This document shows, one piece after another, positions 53,547 through 61,245 of a DNA stretch of 64,000 bases. The notes below the pieces were generated by a model. It made no database searches. It worked only from the letters and a program-made list of their open reading frames with translations, and was not told the DNA's origin. Origin of the DNA: Accumulibacter sp036625275 (GTDB taxonomy: Bacteria > Pseudomonadota > Gammaproteobacteria > Burkholderiales > Rhodocyclaceae); assembly GCF_036625275.1 (NCBI RefSeq), contig NZ_JAZKUD010000003.1:116035-180034 (forward strand), read 5' to 3'. Each line of letters starts with the position of its first letter. Within the stretch, counting starts at the first letter, position 1. The translations under genes and the position numbers were made by a program.

Positions 53547-53562
53547 TGGCATGTTGATGGCA
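53547..53562 (+). promoter_or_regulatory. sigma-54-like promoter element (weak)
   Basis: TGGCATGTTGATGGCA matches the RpoN consensus TGGCACG-N4-TTGCA except at two positions, keeping the invariant GG and GC at the correct 12-base offset. Polysaccharide loci of related bacteria are often RpoN-controlled, but the next gene start is 620 bases away. Confidence 0.3.
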
Positions 53563-53836
53563 ATGCCCGGCATAAATTCTCCAAGCCATTGATTACAAAT
53601 GGTTCATAACATGCTCGCACAGATTTTGTGCGCCAATTACCAATATAAATCAACAGATTAAATCAAGCCGGAAATCTGGTATATTGGTCGGAATGGTGCT
53701 GCGATAGACGTACTCATCGTCGTGCGCCATCGTCGGCGGTTTGTCGGGGAGCAGCGGCAAGTCGGGAGCAGTCAGGCCAGGCGCCGGCTTTCTCATAGAC
53801 GCTCACGGTTCTGCCACTCAACGTCGATTCAGCGCC

Positions 53837-54172
53837 ATGCCCCTTCGCAAACACGACCTTCTGCAAATGGACGCCAGGTGGCTGAAGCAGCTGCCGGCGA
53901 AGCGACGGCTGGAAGCGTCTATCCGCCGGTTGGACGACGCCAGGGAATGTCAGGACCGGCTGAATCAGAACCCGGCTACCAGGTGCGCGGCGCGAATCGA
54001 CCCGCCGGAAGGGTTGTGGATTCACCACGCCGCGACCATCGAGCGGCTACGACAGCGCGGTGAAGCACACCCGGCGGATGCGCACGACTCTCTCGGCACC
54101 GTCATCGAGGCGGCCGCAAGAGCCGGGAACTTCCCGCACTTGCTGCCATTCCGGTGGCAGCGTAAAGGGTGA
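53837..54172 (+). pseudogene. possible remnant of an IS66-type transposase N-terminus
   Basis: The frame reads MDARWLKQLPAKRRLEASIR and then ARECQDRLNQNPATRC, which resembles the start of IS66 transposases (a helix with LPAxxL, then ERLNQNPxNSSxPPS). The Ser/Pro part is already degraded and nothing of the catalytic region follows. It could equally be an unrelated short open frame. Confidence 0.3.
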
Positions 54173-54181
54173 GTCGTTACA

Positions 54182-55348
54182 ATGAGTGCGCGTGGAAGGA
54201 TTTTAGAAGTAAGCAAGATTCTCCGGTTCATGACCATTTATGGTCTCGGGAAAACGATATTCAAGATTCTTGGTCGGGTAAGACCGAATAATGGTTTTGC
54301 TGCCAGGCTGTGGAAAAGTGGGAAGGCGGATATCGGGATTATTGGTTGTGGGCAGTTTGCTTTTGCAACGATTGGCTTCTCGATTTGGCGACGATATGGG
54401 AATCGGTTCGCCATTTGCTACGACATCAATGTCGACAAGCAGCGCTCTTTTGCCTCTTTCTTTGGTCTTGCACAAGACGATGTTTCCGCTCGGGAGGTCA
54501 TTACTGACGAGCGCGTAAGGTTTCTATATATTGCTTCCAATCATGCCTCGCACACGGACTATGCCGTTCAAGGACTGCTGGCTGGAAAAATCGTTTACCT
54601 GGAAAAGCCGATTAGCGTCAGTATCGAGCAATTACAAAGACTCAATGAAACCATTCGGAGAACGAGCGGGCAGATTTTTGCCGGATATAACCGACCATTT
54701 TCTGCTGCGGTGCGCCATCTGTATCACTTGATGAAAGGGGTGGACCAACCACTGACCCTGAATTGTTTCATCAGCGGCCATGTGTTAGGGCCCGAGCATT
54801 GGTATCGTAAGCCCGAGGAAGGAACAAGGGTTTGCGGTAATGTGGGTCACTGGCTGGATCTGGCAGTGCATATGCTTTGTTGGTCGAGTCTGCCGGATAA
54901 ATGGGGCATCACCACCGTTTATAGCAATGCGATGACGCGTGACGAAGATATGGCGATTGTACTGACCAGCGAGCGAGGTGACCTGGTCAACATCATTTTA
55001 ACGGCCCGCGGTGAACCCTTTGAAGGAATTAATGAAACGATCAATATTCAGCAGGGTGATCTGATCGCAAAGATTGATGATTTCCGCCAGCTTGTCGTCT
55101 GGCAGGGTGATAAGCTGGTGAAGAGGAGATTCTGGCCGAAAGATGTCGGCCATCACCTGGCGATTATTCAACCATTTTCCGAGGAGAAACGTGAGTGGCG
55201 TGAAGTCGAGCTTTCTACCTTGCTAATGCTTTGTATAGCCAGAATGGTCGTAAACGGCGATCATTTTTGCGAGTTCAGCTTTTCCGAAGAACAGAAACGA
55301 TTAACCGGGCCCCCAAGTCGTCATGAAACAGATTCTGCAATCACTTAA
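54182..55348 (+). CDS. Gfo/Idh/MocA-family oxidoreductase, low GC
   Basis: A 388-residue NAD(P)-dependent sugar oxidoreductase. The Rossmann motif ADIGIIGCGQFAFATIGFSI is at about residue 50 after an unusual N-terminal extension; the catalytic EKP motif is in VYLEKPISVSIEQLQ and the substrate His in NVGHWLDLAVHML. In polysaccharide loci such enzymes act on UDP-sugars or uronic acids. Base composition is clearly lower in GC and higher in A/T third positions than in flanking genes, a sign of transfer. The next gene starts 26 bases before its stop, so they are coupled. Confidence 0.88.
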   Translation: MSARGRILEVSKILRFMTIYGLGKTIFKILGRVRPNNGFAARLWKSGKADIGIIGCGQFAFATIGFSIWRRYGNRFAICYDINVDKQRSFASFFGLAQDDVSAREVITDERVRFLYIASNHASHTDYAVQGLLAGKIVYLEKPISVSIEQLQRLNETIRRTSGQIFAGYNRPFSAAVRHLYHLMKGVDQPLTLNCFISGHVLGPEHWYRKPEEGTRVCGNVGHWLDLAVHMLCWSSLPDKWGITTVYSNAMTRDEDMAIVLTSERGDLVNIILTARGEPFEGINETINIQQGDLIAKIDDFRQLVVWQGDKLVKRRFWPKDVGHHLAIIQPFSEEKREWREVELSTLLMLCIARMVVNGDHFCEFSFSEEQKRLTGPPSRHETDSAIT

Positions 55349-57449
55349 AACAGGTGCGACTGAGGTTGCCGAGATCCCCTGCCCGGTGGTGATGCACCGG
55401 CAAGTATTGATCCGCAGCACGGTCTCCCTGGTCTCCGTTGGCACGGAGCGTATGCTCGTGGAGTTCGGCAAGGCTGGCTGGATCGAGAAGGCACGTCAAC
55501 AGCCCGACAAGGTGCGCATGGTTCTGGACAAGATCAAGACCGACGGTTTGATACCGACAGTCGAGACGGTATTCAACAAGCTTGATCAGCCTTTGCCGCT
55601 TGGCTACTGTAATGTCGGTGTCGTGATGGAGACGGGAAGCGGGGTAACCGGTTTTGCACCCGGTGACCGGGTGGCTTCGAACGGCAAACATGCCGAGGTA
55701 GTCTCTGTTCCGGGCAACCTCTGTGCGAGAATTCCCCCCGTCGTTTCCGACGAGGAGGCGGCATTTACAGTGATCGGCGCGATCGCACTCCAAGGAATAC
55801 GGCTCATTCAGCCCACTCTCGGCGAAGCGGTGGTGGTGACGGGGCTGGGGCTGATCGGTCTGGTCGCGGTGCAGTTGCTGCGTGCCCATGGCTGTCGGGT
55901 GTTGGGTATCGACTTCGATGCCGAGAAACTGGCCATGGCCAGAGAGTTCGGTGCGGAAGTGGTGAATCTCGCGGCTGGCGAGGACCCGGTCGCGGCGGCA
56001 CAAGCCTTTGCCCGCGGGCGCGGGGTGGACGCGGTGCTGATTACGGCTTCCACCCAGAGTAATGCCCCAGTGCATCAGGCGGCGTTGATGAGTCGCAAGC
56101 GCGGGCGCATCGTACTGGTGGGGGTGACCGGGCTTGAACTCTCACGCGCTGACTTCTTCGAGAAGGAACTGACCTTTCAGGTCTCTTGTTCCTATGGGCC
56201 GGGTCGCTATGACACGAACTATGAAGAGAAAGGTCAGGACTATCCGGTAGGCTACGTACGCTGGACCGAGCAGCGCAACTTCGAGGCCGTGCTGGACATG
56301 CTCGCGGATGGCCGCTTGAACGTGCAGCCACTGATTTCCCATCGCTTTCCAATTGATGCGGCAGAGGAGGCGTATGCCTTGATAGGCAGTGCAGCATCCT
56401 CGTTGGGCATCCTCTTGCGGTATCCGACGCCTGCCGACAAGCCGGAAGTTGAAGTGCGTCGCTCTAGCGTCAGGTTGGCAGATCCCTGTGCTGCCGCCGG
56501 GAATGCGGCATTGGGCTTTATCGGCTCGGGTAACTACGCCACGGCGGTATTGATCCCGGCTTTCAAGGCAGCCGGCGCTCGCTTGAAAGTGGTTGCATCG
56601 AACGGCGGTGTCAGTGGTCTCCATGCCGGTCGCAAGTATGGTTTTGAGGCAAGCACCACCGACACAGACCGTATTTTTGCCGACCCGCAGGTTAACGCGG
56701 TGGTGATTACAACTCGCCACGACAGTCATGCCGCTCTGGTTTGCCAGGCACTCGCAGCCGGCAAGCACGTCTTCGTGGAAAAGCCGCTGGCAATGAAGCA
56801 TGAAGAATTAGCAGCGATCGAACAAGCGCATGCAATCGCGGTGGCGACTGGCCGTTCTCCGGTGGTAATGGTCGGTTTCAACCGCCGCTTTTCCCCTCAA
56901 GTACAGAAGATCAGGTCGCTGCTTGAAGGTGCCAGAGGTCCCAAGGCTTTTGTGATGACCGTCAATGCCGGTGCCATTCCCACTGAACACTGGACTCAGG
57001 ATCTGGCTGTGGGGGGCGGGCGGATCATCGGTGAGGGCTGCCATTTCATCGATCTGTTGCGTTTCCTGGCCGGCGTCGAGATTACAGCCCATTGCAGTGT
57101 TCGTATGCAGGCGGCAACCGCCGATACGGTGACAATCCAGTTGGCTTTCGCCGATGGGTCGATCGGCACGATTCACTACTTCGCCAATGGCAGCAAGTCC
57201 TATCCCAAGGAACGCCTGGAAGTCTTTGCTGCCGGCCGAGTCTTGCAACTGGACAATTTCCGGAAGCTCACGGGATTCGGTTGGCCAGGCTTCACGAAGA
57301 TGAACCTGTGGCGGCAAGACAAGGGACAAAAGAATTGTGCGGCAAGGTTCGTCGGCGCCGTCGAGAAGGGCGAGCTTACTCCGATCGCGCTGGCTGAAAT
57401 TCTGGAAGTCAGCCGGATCAGCATTGAGGTGGCTGAGAATCTCCGATGA
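55323..57449 (+). CDS. bi-domain oxidoreductase: MDR dehydrogenase + Gfo/Idh/MocA
   Basis: A 708-residue fusion. Residues 1 to about 375 form a medium-chain dehydrogenase (LVSVGTERMLVEFGKAGWIE, AEVVSVPGNLCARIP, nucleotide-binding VVVTGLGLIGLVAVQLLRAH); the structural zinc cysteines are missing. Residues about 395-708 form a Gfo/Idh/MocA oxidoreductase (ALGFIGSGNYATAVLIPAFK; catalytic FVEKPLAMKHEELAAI; GGGRIIGEGCHFIDLLRFL). Such fusions recur next to heparinase II/III-family genes in surface-polysaccharide clusters, as here. The two active sites may act in sequence on one nucleotide sugar. Substrate unknown. Confidence 0.9.
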   Translation: MKQILQSLKTGATEVAEIPCPVVMHRQVLIRSTVSLVSVGTERMLVEFGKAGWIEKARQQPDKVRMVLDKIKTDGLIPTVETVFNKLDQPLPLGYCNVGVVMETGSGVTGFAPGDRVASNGKHAEVVSVPGNLCARIPPVVSDEEAAFTVIGAIALQGIRLIQPTLGEAVVVTGLGLIGLVAVQLLRAHGCRVLGIDFDAEKLAMAREFGAEVVNLAAGEDPVAAAQAFARGRGVDAVLITASTQSNAPVHQAALMSRKRGRIVLVGVTGLELSRADFFEKELTFQVSCSYGPGRYDTNYEEKGQDYPVGYVRWTEQRNFEAVLDMLADGRLNVQPLISHRFPIDAAEEAYALIGSAASSLGILLRYPTPADKPEVEVRRSSVRLADPCAAAGNAALGFIGSGNYATAVLIPAFKAAGARLKVVASNGGVSGLHAGRKYGFEASTTDTDRIFADPQVNAVVITTRHDSHAALVCQALAAGKHVFVEKPLAMKHEELAAIEQAHAIAVATGRSPVVMVGFNRRFSPQVQKIRSLLEGARGPKAFVMTVNAGAIPTEHWTQDLAVGGGRIIGEGCHFIDLLRFLAGVEITAHCSVRMQAATADTVTIQLAFADGSIGTIHYFANGSKSYPKERLEVFAAGRVLQLDNFRKLTGFGWPGFTKMNLWRQDKGQKNCAARFVGAVEKGELTPIALAEILEVSRISIEVAENLR

Positions 57450-57452
57450 CTC

Positions 57453-57599
57453 GTGACGAACTTCATAGCACTCGTTGTTGCAAGCGATTTCGCGGCGCTG
57501 GATTTGATGAAAATCGTACTGAAATGGGACCGGCAAACCGGCCCGCAGGTTGTGGCGGCACTTGAGCAACTGCTGACGGCACGCCACCAGGACTCATGA
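57453..57599 (+). CDS. possible 48-residue protein coupled to the heparinase gene
   Basis: A GTG-started frame begins 4 bases after the bi-domain gene and its TGA overlaps the next ATG (ATGA). The sequence is partly hydrophobic at the start (MTNFIALVVASDFAALDLMK) and helical later (GPQVVAALEQLLTARHQ). An internal ATG at 57507 gives a 30-residue version. No family is recognised. The perfect coupling on both sides supports translation, but the short length means it could be a leader or chance frame. Confidence 0.4.
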   Translation: MTNFIALVVASDFAALDLMKIVLKWDRQTGPQVVAALEQLLTARHQDS

Positions 57600-59272
57600 T
57601 CGGTTCCGGGCACCTGTCGCGCTTGTTCCACACCGTCCGACATCTGCGCGGGGAGCAGATTGCTTACCGTTTGTATTACCGCCTGGCCAGGCCTCTGGTC
57701 ACCCGGCAGGCCCTTGCATCGATTACCGAGCTTTCCCGGAGAGCCTGGGTCCGGCCCTGGGTGGCGCCGTTGATTGCACCGCGTAGCCATATCGACCAGG
57801 GCGTATTCGAGTTCCTTGGAGAGCGCGGCCGCGTCGAGACGGCCGGTGACTGGAATGCGGTGAACAAGACCAAGCTGTGGCTCTATAACCTCCATTATCT
57901 TGACGACCTCAACGCAGTGGATGCAGATGCACGCTCCGATCAGCAAGGATGGCTGATTCAACGCTGGATCGATGACAATCCACCACTCGCCGGTCATGGC
58001 TGGGAACCCTACCCACTTTCCTTGCGAATCGGGAACCTGGTGAAATGGTGTGCGAGGCAAACACAAGTCTCTCCGGAATGGCTCGTCAGTATCGGCAGGC
58101 AGGCGCAGGCCCTTGCGGTTCAGGAGGAACGCCACATTCTTGCGAACCACCTGTTTGCCAATGGCAAGGCGCTGACCTTCGCCGGAGCGTTTTTTTCCGG
58201 CGATCAGGGGGGGCAGTGGTTGAAGGGCGGGTTGCGTATCCTGGATCGGGAGATCAGCGAGCAGTTCCTGCCGGATGGTGGCCATTTTGAACTTTCTCCG
58301 ATGTATCACTCGACCCTGCTTTGGGATATGTGCGATCTCGTGAACCTGGCTGAGCGAAGTGCTGTCCCCGAGCTGCTTGAACGGGCAGCGGCATGGCGTG
58401 GCGTGATTGAACGGGGGCTGGCCTGGCTCGAAAGCATGTGCCATCCAGACGGGGAAATCTCTTTTTTCAACGATGCAGCTTTTGGCATTGCGCCGCAGTT
58501 TCGACAAATCAAGGCCTATGCCGGAGCCCTGGGTTGTCTGGAAAGCAAAGGCCTGACCGAAGCCTTGTCCTGCACTCCCTGCACTTATCTTCGTGATACC
58601 GGTTACATCGTCGTCCTTCCGGAGCAGGGTGGCAAGGCCTTGCTGGATGTGGCTGCCGTGGGACCGGCTTACCAGCCTGGTCATGCACACGCGGACACGC
58701 TCGGCTTTGAGTTGAGCCTCTTCGGGCAGCGGGTCCTGGTCAATTCCGGGACGTCCCGCTACGGCGAGGACACCGAACGGCTGCGCCAGCGAAGTACCGC
58801 TGCACACAATACGGTTGAGATCGATGGTGAAGATTCATCGGAAGTCTGGGCCGGCTTCCGGGTTGCGCGCCGGGCCCGACCGAGCGTACCGGAAATCTGG
58901 CGAGAACTGGGGATGGAAGGCGAGGAACTGCGGATTCGTTGCACACATGACGGATATCGGCGTTTGCCGGGCCATCCGATGCACCAGCGGCAATGGGCAT
59001 TTGCCAAGGGTCGCCTGCGCATGATCGATTCGCTATCCGGACAGTTCCGAAAGGCCGTCTGCCGTTTTTACCTGCATCCAGACGTTCAGGTCGCGGGGAA
59101 TCGGGAACTGCATCTGCAGAGTGGTCACAGACTCCTTTGGTCTGTCTTTGGCGGTACGGCGAACGTGGTGTCTTCGACCTGGCACCCGCAATTCGGGGCA
59201 TCCGTACCCAGTCACTGTATTGAGATTCAGTTCGACAGCGCTGAACTGATCGTCGATTTTTCCTGGGAGTGA
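57596..59272 (+). CDS. heparinase II/III-family polysaccharide-acting protein
   Basis: A 558-residue protein with an N-terminal helical toroid domain (about 1-300; NKTKLWLYNLHYLDDLNAVD and GWEPYPLSLRIGNLVKWCAR are the family's signature) and a C-terminal heparinase II/III beta-sandwich (about 330-555, including GHAHADTLGFELSLFGQRVL and STAAHNTVEIDGEDSSEVW with the catalytic-type His and Tyr). No signal peptide is seen. In polysaccharide loci these proteins act as lyases or modifying enzymes on uronic-acid-containing chains. It ends 1 base before the GT4 start. Confidence 0.9.
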   Translation: MIGSGHLSRLFHTVRHLRGEQIAYRLYYRLARPLVTRQALASITELSRRAWVRPWVAPLIAPRSHIDQGVFEFLGERGRVETAGDWNAVNKTKLWLYNLHYLDDLNAVDADARSDQQGWLIQRWIDDNPPLAGHGWEPYPLSLRIGNLVKWCARQTQVSPEWLVSIGRQAQALAVQEERHILANHLFANGKALTFAGAFFSGDQGGQWLKGGLRILDREISEQFLPDGGHFELSPMYHSTLLWDMCDLVNLAERSAVPELLERAAAWRGVIERGLAWLESMCHPDGEISFFNDAAFGIAPQFRQIKAYAGALGCLESKGLTEALSCTPCTYLRDTGYIVVLPEQGGKALLDVAAVGPAYQPGHAHADTLGFELSLFGQRVLVNSGTSRYGEDTERLRQRSTAAHNTVEIDGEDSSEVWAGFRVARRARPSVPEIWRELGMEGEELRIRCTHDGYRRLPGHPMHQRQWAFAKGRLRMIDSLSGQFRKAVCRFYLHPDVQVAGNRELHLQSGHRLLWSVFGGTANVVSSTWHPQFGASVPSHCIEIQFDSAELIVDFSWE

Positions 59273-59273
59273 G

Positions 59274-60515
59274 ATGCATATCCTGTTCTTGTCCGACAAC
59301 TTCCCGCCGGAAGTGAATGCACCTGCCAGCCGCACCTTCGAGCATTGCCGCGAGTGGGTCAAGGCAGGCCATCAGGTGACGGTGATTTCCTGTGTGCCAA
59401 ATTTTCCAAAGGGTCGCGTTTATGCGGGATATCGCAATCGGCTTTGGCAGGCTGAAATCATCGAAGGTATTCGGCTAATCCGGGTCTGGTCTTACATTAC
59501 GGCCAACGAGGGCTTCGTCAAACGAATTCTCGATTATCAAAGCTTCATGGTGGCCGCCACCCTGGCTGGACTCCTTGTCCAGCGCGTGGATGTGGTGGTC
59601 GGTACCTCCCCCCAGTTTTTTACAGTCTGCGCGGCATGGGTATTGAGCGTTTTCAAGCGGATACCATTCGTTTTTGAGCTGCGTGACCTTTGGCCCGAGT
59701 CGATCAAGGCCGTGGGGGCGATGCAGGATTCAACGGCCATCCGCTGGCTGGAAAAACTGGAATTGTTCCTCTATCGAAAGGCCAGGCTGATTGTCACGGT
59801 GACCCATGCTTTCCGTGACAAGTTGATCAGGCGTGGCATCGATGGCAACAAGATCAGAGTGGTCACCAATGGTGTGGACATGGCGCGCTTCAAGCCCATG
59901 CCGAGAGATCCATTTTTGGTCCAACAGCTGGGCCTGGAAGGCAAATTCGTGGGTGGCTATGTGGGTACCCATGGCCTGGCACACCACCTCGAGACAGTTC
60001 TGGACGCCGCGGAGAAATTCATTTCCGAGGGCCTCGGACAAGATTTTCACTTCATCCTGCTTGGCGACGGTGCCCGCAAACCGGCACTTCAGGATCAAGC
60101 ACACAGGCGTCGGCTGCAGAATGTGACGTTTGTGGACACCGTGCCCAAGGATGAGGTGGCGCGTTATTGGTCGCTGCTGGATGTGTCGATCATTCACCTT
60201 CGGAAAACCGAGCTGTTCACGACGGTGATTCCCTCCAAGTTATTCGAATGTATGGGCATGGGCTTGCCGGTACTGCACGGCGTGGCCGGTGAATCGGCGG
60301 AGATGGTGCGTGCAGAGAATGTGGGGATCGTCTTCGAGCCTGAAAACGCCGAGGAGTTGGTGGCTCAGATGAAGGCCCTGAGAAATGACCGCCCAAGGTA
60401 CGATACATACCGCGCCAACGGTCTCGCGGCGGCCAGGAAATACGACCGTACGGCCCTGGCGATAGAGATGCTTGCGCTACTGGACAAGCTGGTTGCTGAA
60501 CGTCGCTCACCATGA
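59274..60515 (+). CDS. GT4-family glycosyltransferase (WbuB-like)
   Basis: A 413-residue GT-B enzyme. N-terminal HILFLSDNFPPEVNAPASRT and GHQVTVISCVPNFPKGRVY are typical of WbuB/WcaI-like transferases; the C-terminal donor domain has VVTNGVDMARFKP, VGGYVGTHGLAHHLETVLDA and the GT4 EX7E region (PSKLFECMGMGLPVLHGVAG, ESAEMVRAENVGIVFEPENA). It would add a sugar such as N-acetylfucosamine or a uronic acid to a lipid-linked or growing chain. It follows the heparinase-family gene with 1 base between them. Confidence 0.92.
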   Translation: MHILFLSDNFPPEVNAPASRTFEHCREWVKAGHQVTVISCVPNFPKGRVYAGYRNRLWQAEIIEGIRLIRVWSYITANEGFVKRILDYQSFMVAATLAGLLVQRVDVVVGTSPQFFTVCAAWVLSVFKRIPFVFELRDLWPESIKAVGAMQDSTAIRWLEKLELFLYRKARLIVTVTHAFRDKLIRRGIDGNKIRVVTNGVDMARFKPMPRDPFLVQQLGLEGKFVGGYVGTHGLAHHLETVLDAAEKFISEGLGQDFHFILLGDGARKPALQDQAHRRRLQNVTFVDTVPKDEVARYWSLLDVSIIHLRKTELFTTVIPSKLFECMGMGLPVLHGVAGESAEMVRAENVGIVFEPENAEELVAQMKALRNDRPRYDTYRANGLAAARKYDRTALAIEMLALLDKLVAERRSP

Positions 60516-60555
60516 CGGGCGTGCATGCGGTCGTCTCGGCGGCAAGTCGAAGTGG

Positions 60556-60600
60556 GGGAGGGAGATTCGTGAGTCGCTGATGCCGCTTTCACATTAAGAT
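60556..60600 (-). repeat. dispersed palindromic repeat, head fragment
   Basis: Only the head of the repeat remains: GGGGGAGGGAGATTCGTGAG and the hairpin region ending TTTCACATTAA, as in copy 2 at 20513-20547. The palindrome is imperfect here (GTCGCTGATGCCGC). It separates the GT4 gene from the PD-(D/E)XK gene. Confidence 0.7.
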
Positions 60601-60615
60601 TCAGTCTGGCACCGG

Positions 60616-61215
60616 ATGGAGAACCAGGACATGAGTGGTACAACGCAGGATGAGGTCTGGGCACTATTCCGCGAAATTGCGGACGCACAAAAGGAAACCG
60701 ACCGAAAGTTTCAGGAAACCGACCGAAAGTTTCAGGAAACCGATCGAAAGTTTCAGGAAACCGATCGGCAATTGAAGCAGGTCGGCAGGAGGATCGGAGA
60801 ACTGGGCAACCGACTCGGCGAGTTTGTCGAAGGACTGGTCAAACCGGCGGTGGTACGGCTGTTCCAGGCACGAGGCATCGTCGTCCATGAGGTGCATCCC
60901 GACGTATCGGTCGACCGGCATAACGAAGGCATACAGATTGATTTGCTGGTGGTCAACGACAGTGAGGCGGTACTGGTGGAAGTGAAAAGCAAACTGGCGC
61001 AGTCCGATGTAGACGAGCATCTGGAGCGGCTGGCGAAATTCAAACGGATGCTGCCGCGCTATGCCGATGTACGGGCCATGGGGGCGGTGGCGGCGATGGT
61101 GGTTCCCCCGGAAGTCGCTCGCCATGCCTATCGGCAAGGGTTGTTCGTTCTGGCGCAAACCGGCGACAGCATGGCGATTCTCAACGATGACCGCTTCCAG
61201 CCCAAAGCATGGTAG
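60616..61215 (+). CDS. coiled-coil PD-(D/E)XK nuclease-like protein (DUF3782 type)
   Basis: A 199-residue protein with an N-terminal coiled coil (about 15-70) built of tandem ETDRKFQ heptads and a C-terminal PD-(D/E)XK fold (about 80-199). The nuclease-type motif is in GIQIDLLVVND and AVLVEVKSKL (Asp, then Glu-x-Lys), with a helix DVDEHLERLAKFKRMLPRYA afterwards. Families of this type are frequent in cyanobacteria and betaproteobacteria; most have no assigned role. The start ATG 60616 lacks a strong Shine-Dalgarno; an in-frame ATG at 60631 is an alternative. It interrupts the polysaccharide gene order. Confidence 0.8.
   Translation: MENQDMSGTTQDEVWALFREIADAQKETDRKFQETDRKFQETDRKFQETDRQLKQVGRRIGELGNRLGEFVEGLVKPAVVRLFQARGIVVHEVHPDVSVDRHNEGIQIDLLVVNDSEAVLVEVKSKLAQSDVDEHLERLAKFKRMLPRYADVRAMGAVAAMVVPPEVARHAYRQGLFVLAQTGDSMAILNDDRFQPKAW
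60694..60777 (+). repeat. 21-base tandem repeat inside the coiled-coil gene
   Basis: Three near-identical 21-base units (60694-60714, 60715-60735, 60736-60756) of type GAAACCGACCGAAAGTTTCA plus G, followed by a diverged fourth (60757-60777). Each encodes one ETDRKFQ heptad, so unit gain or loss keeps the frame and lengthens the coiled coil by one heptad. Confidence 0.93.
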
Positions 61216-61245
61216 AGAGGAACCCGTTTTCCGGAGCCCCACCCC

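Larger units (their letters stand above)
53325..54181. other. AT-richer region upstream of the polysaccharide locus
   Basis: 857 bases without a firm gene. 53570-53700 is distinctly AT-rich for this genome and could hold promoters: TATATT near 53680 and a sigma-54-like element at 53547-53562. From 53837 on, a frame with possible transposase resemblance runs to 54172. Confidence 0.5.

Noticed and set aside
60694..60777. A CRISPR-like array
   Set aside because: The 21-base units are contiguous with no spacers and lie inside a coding frame.
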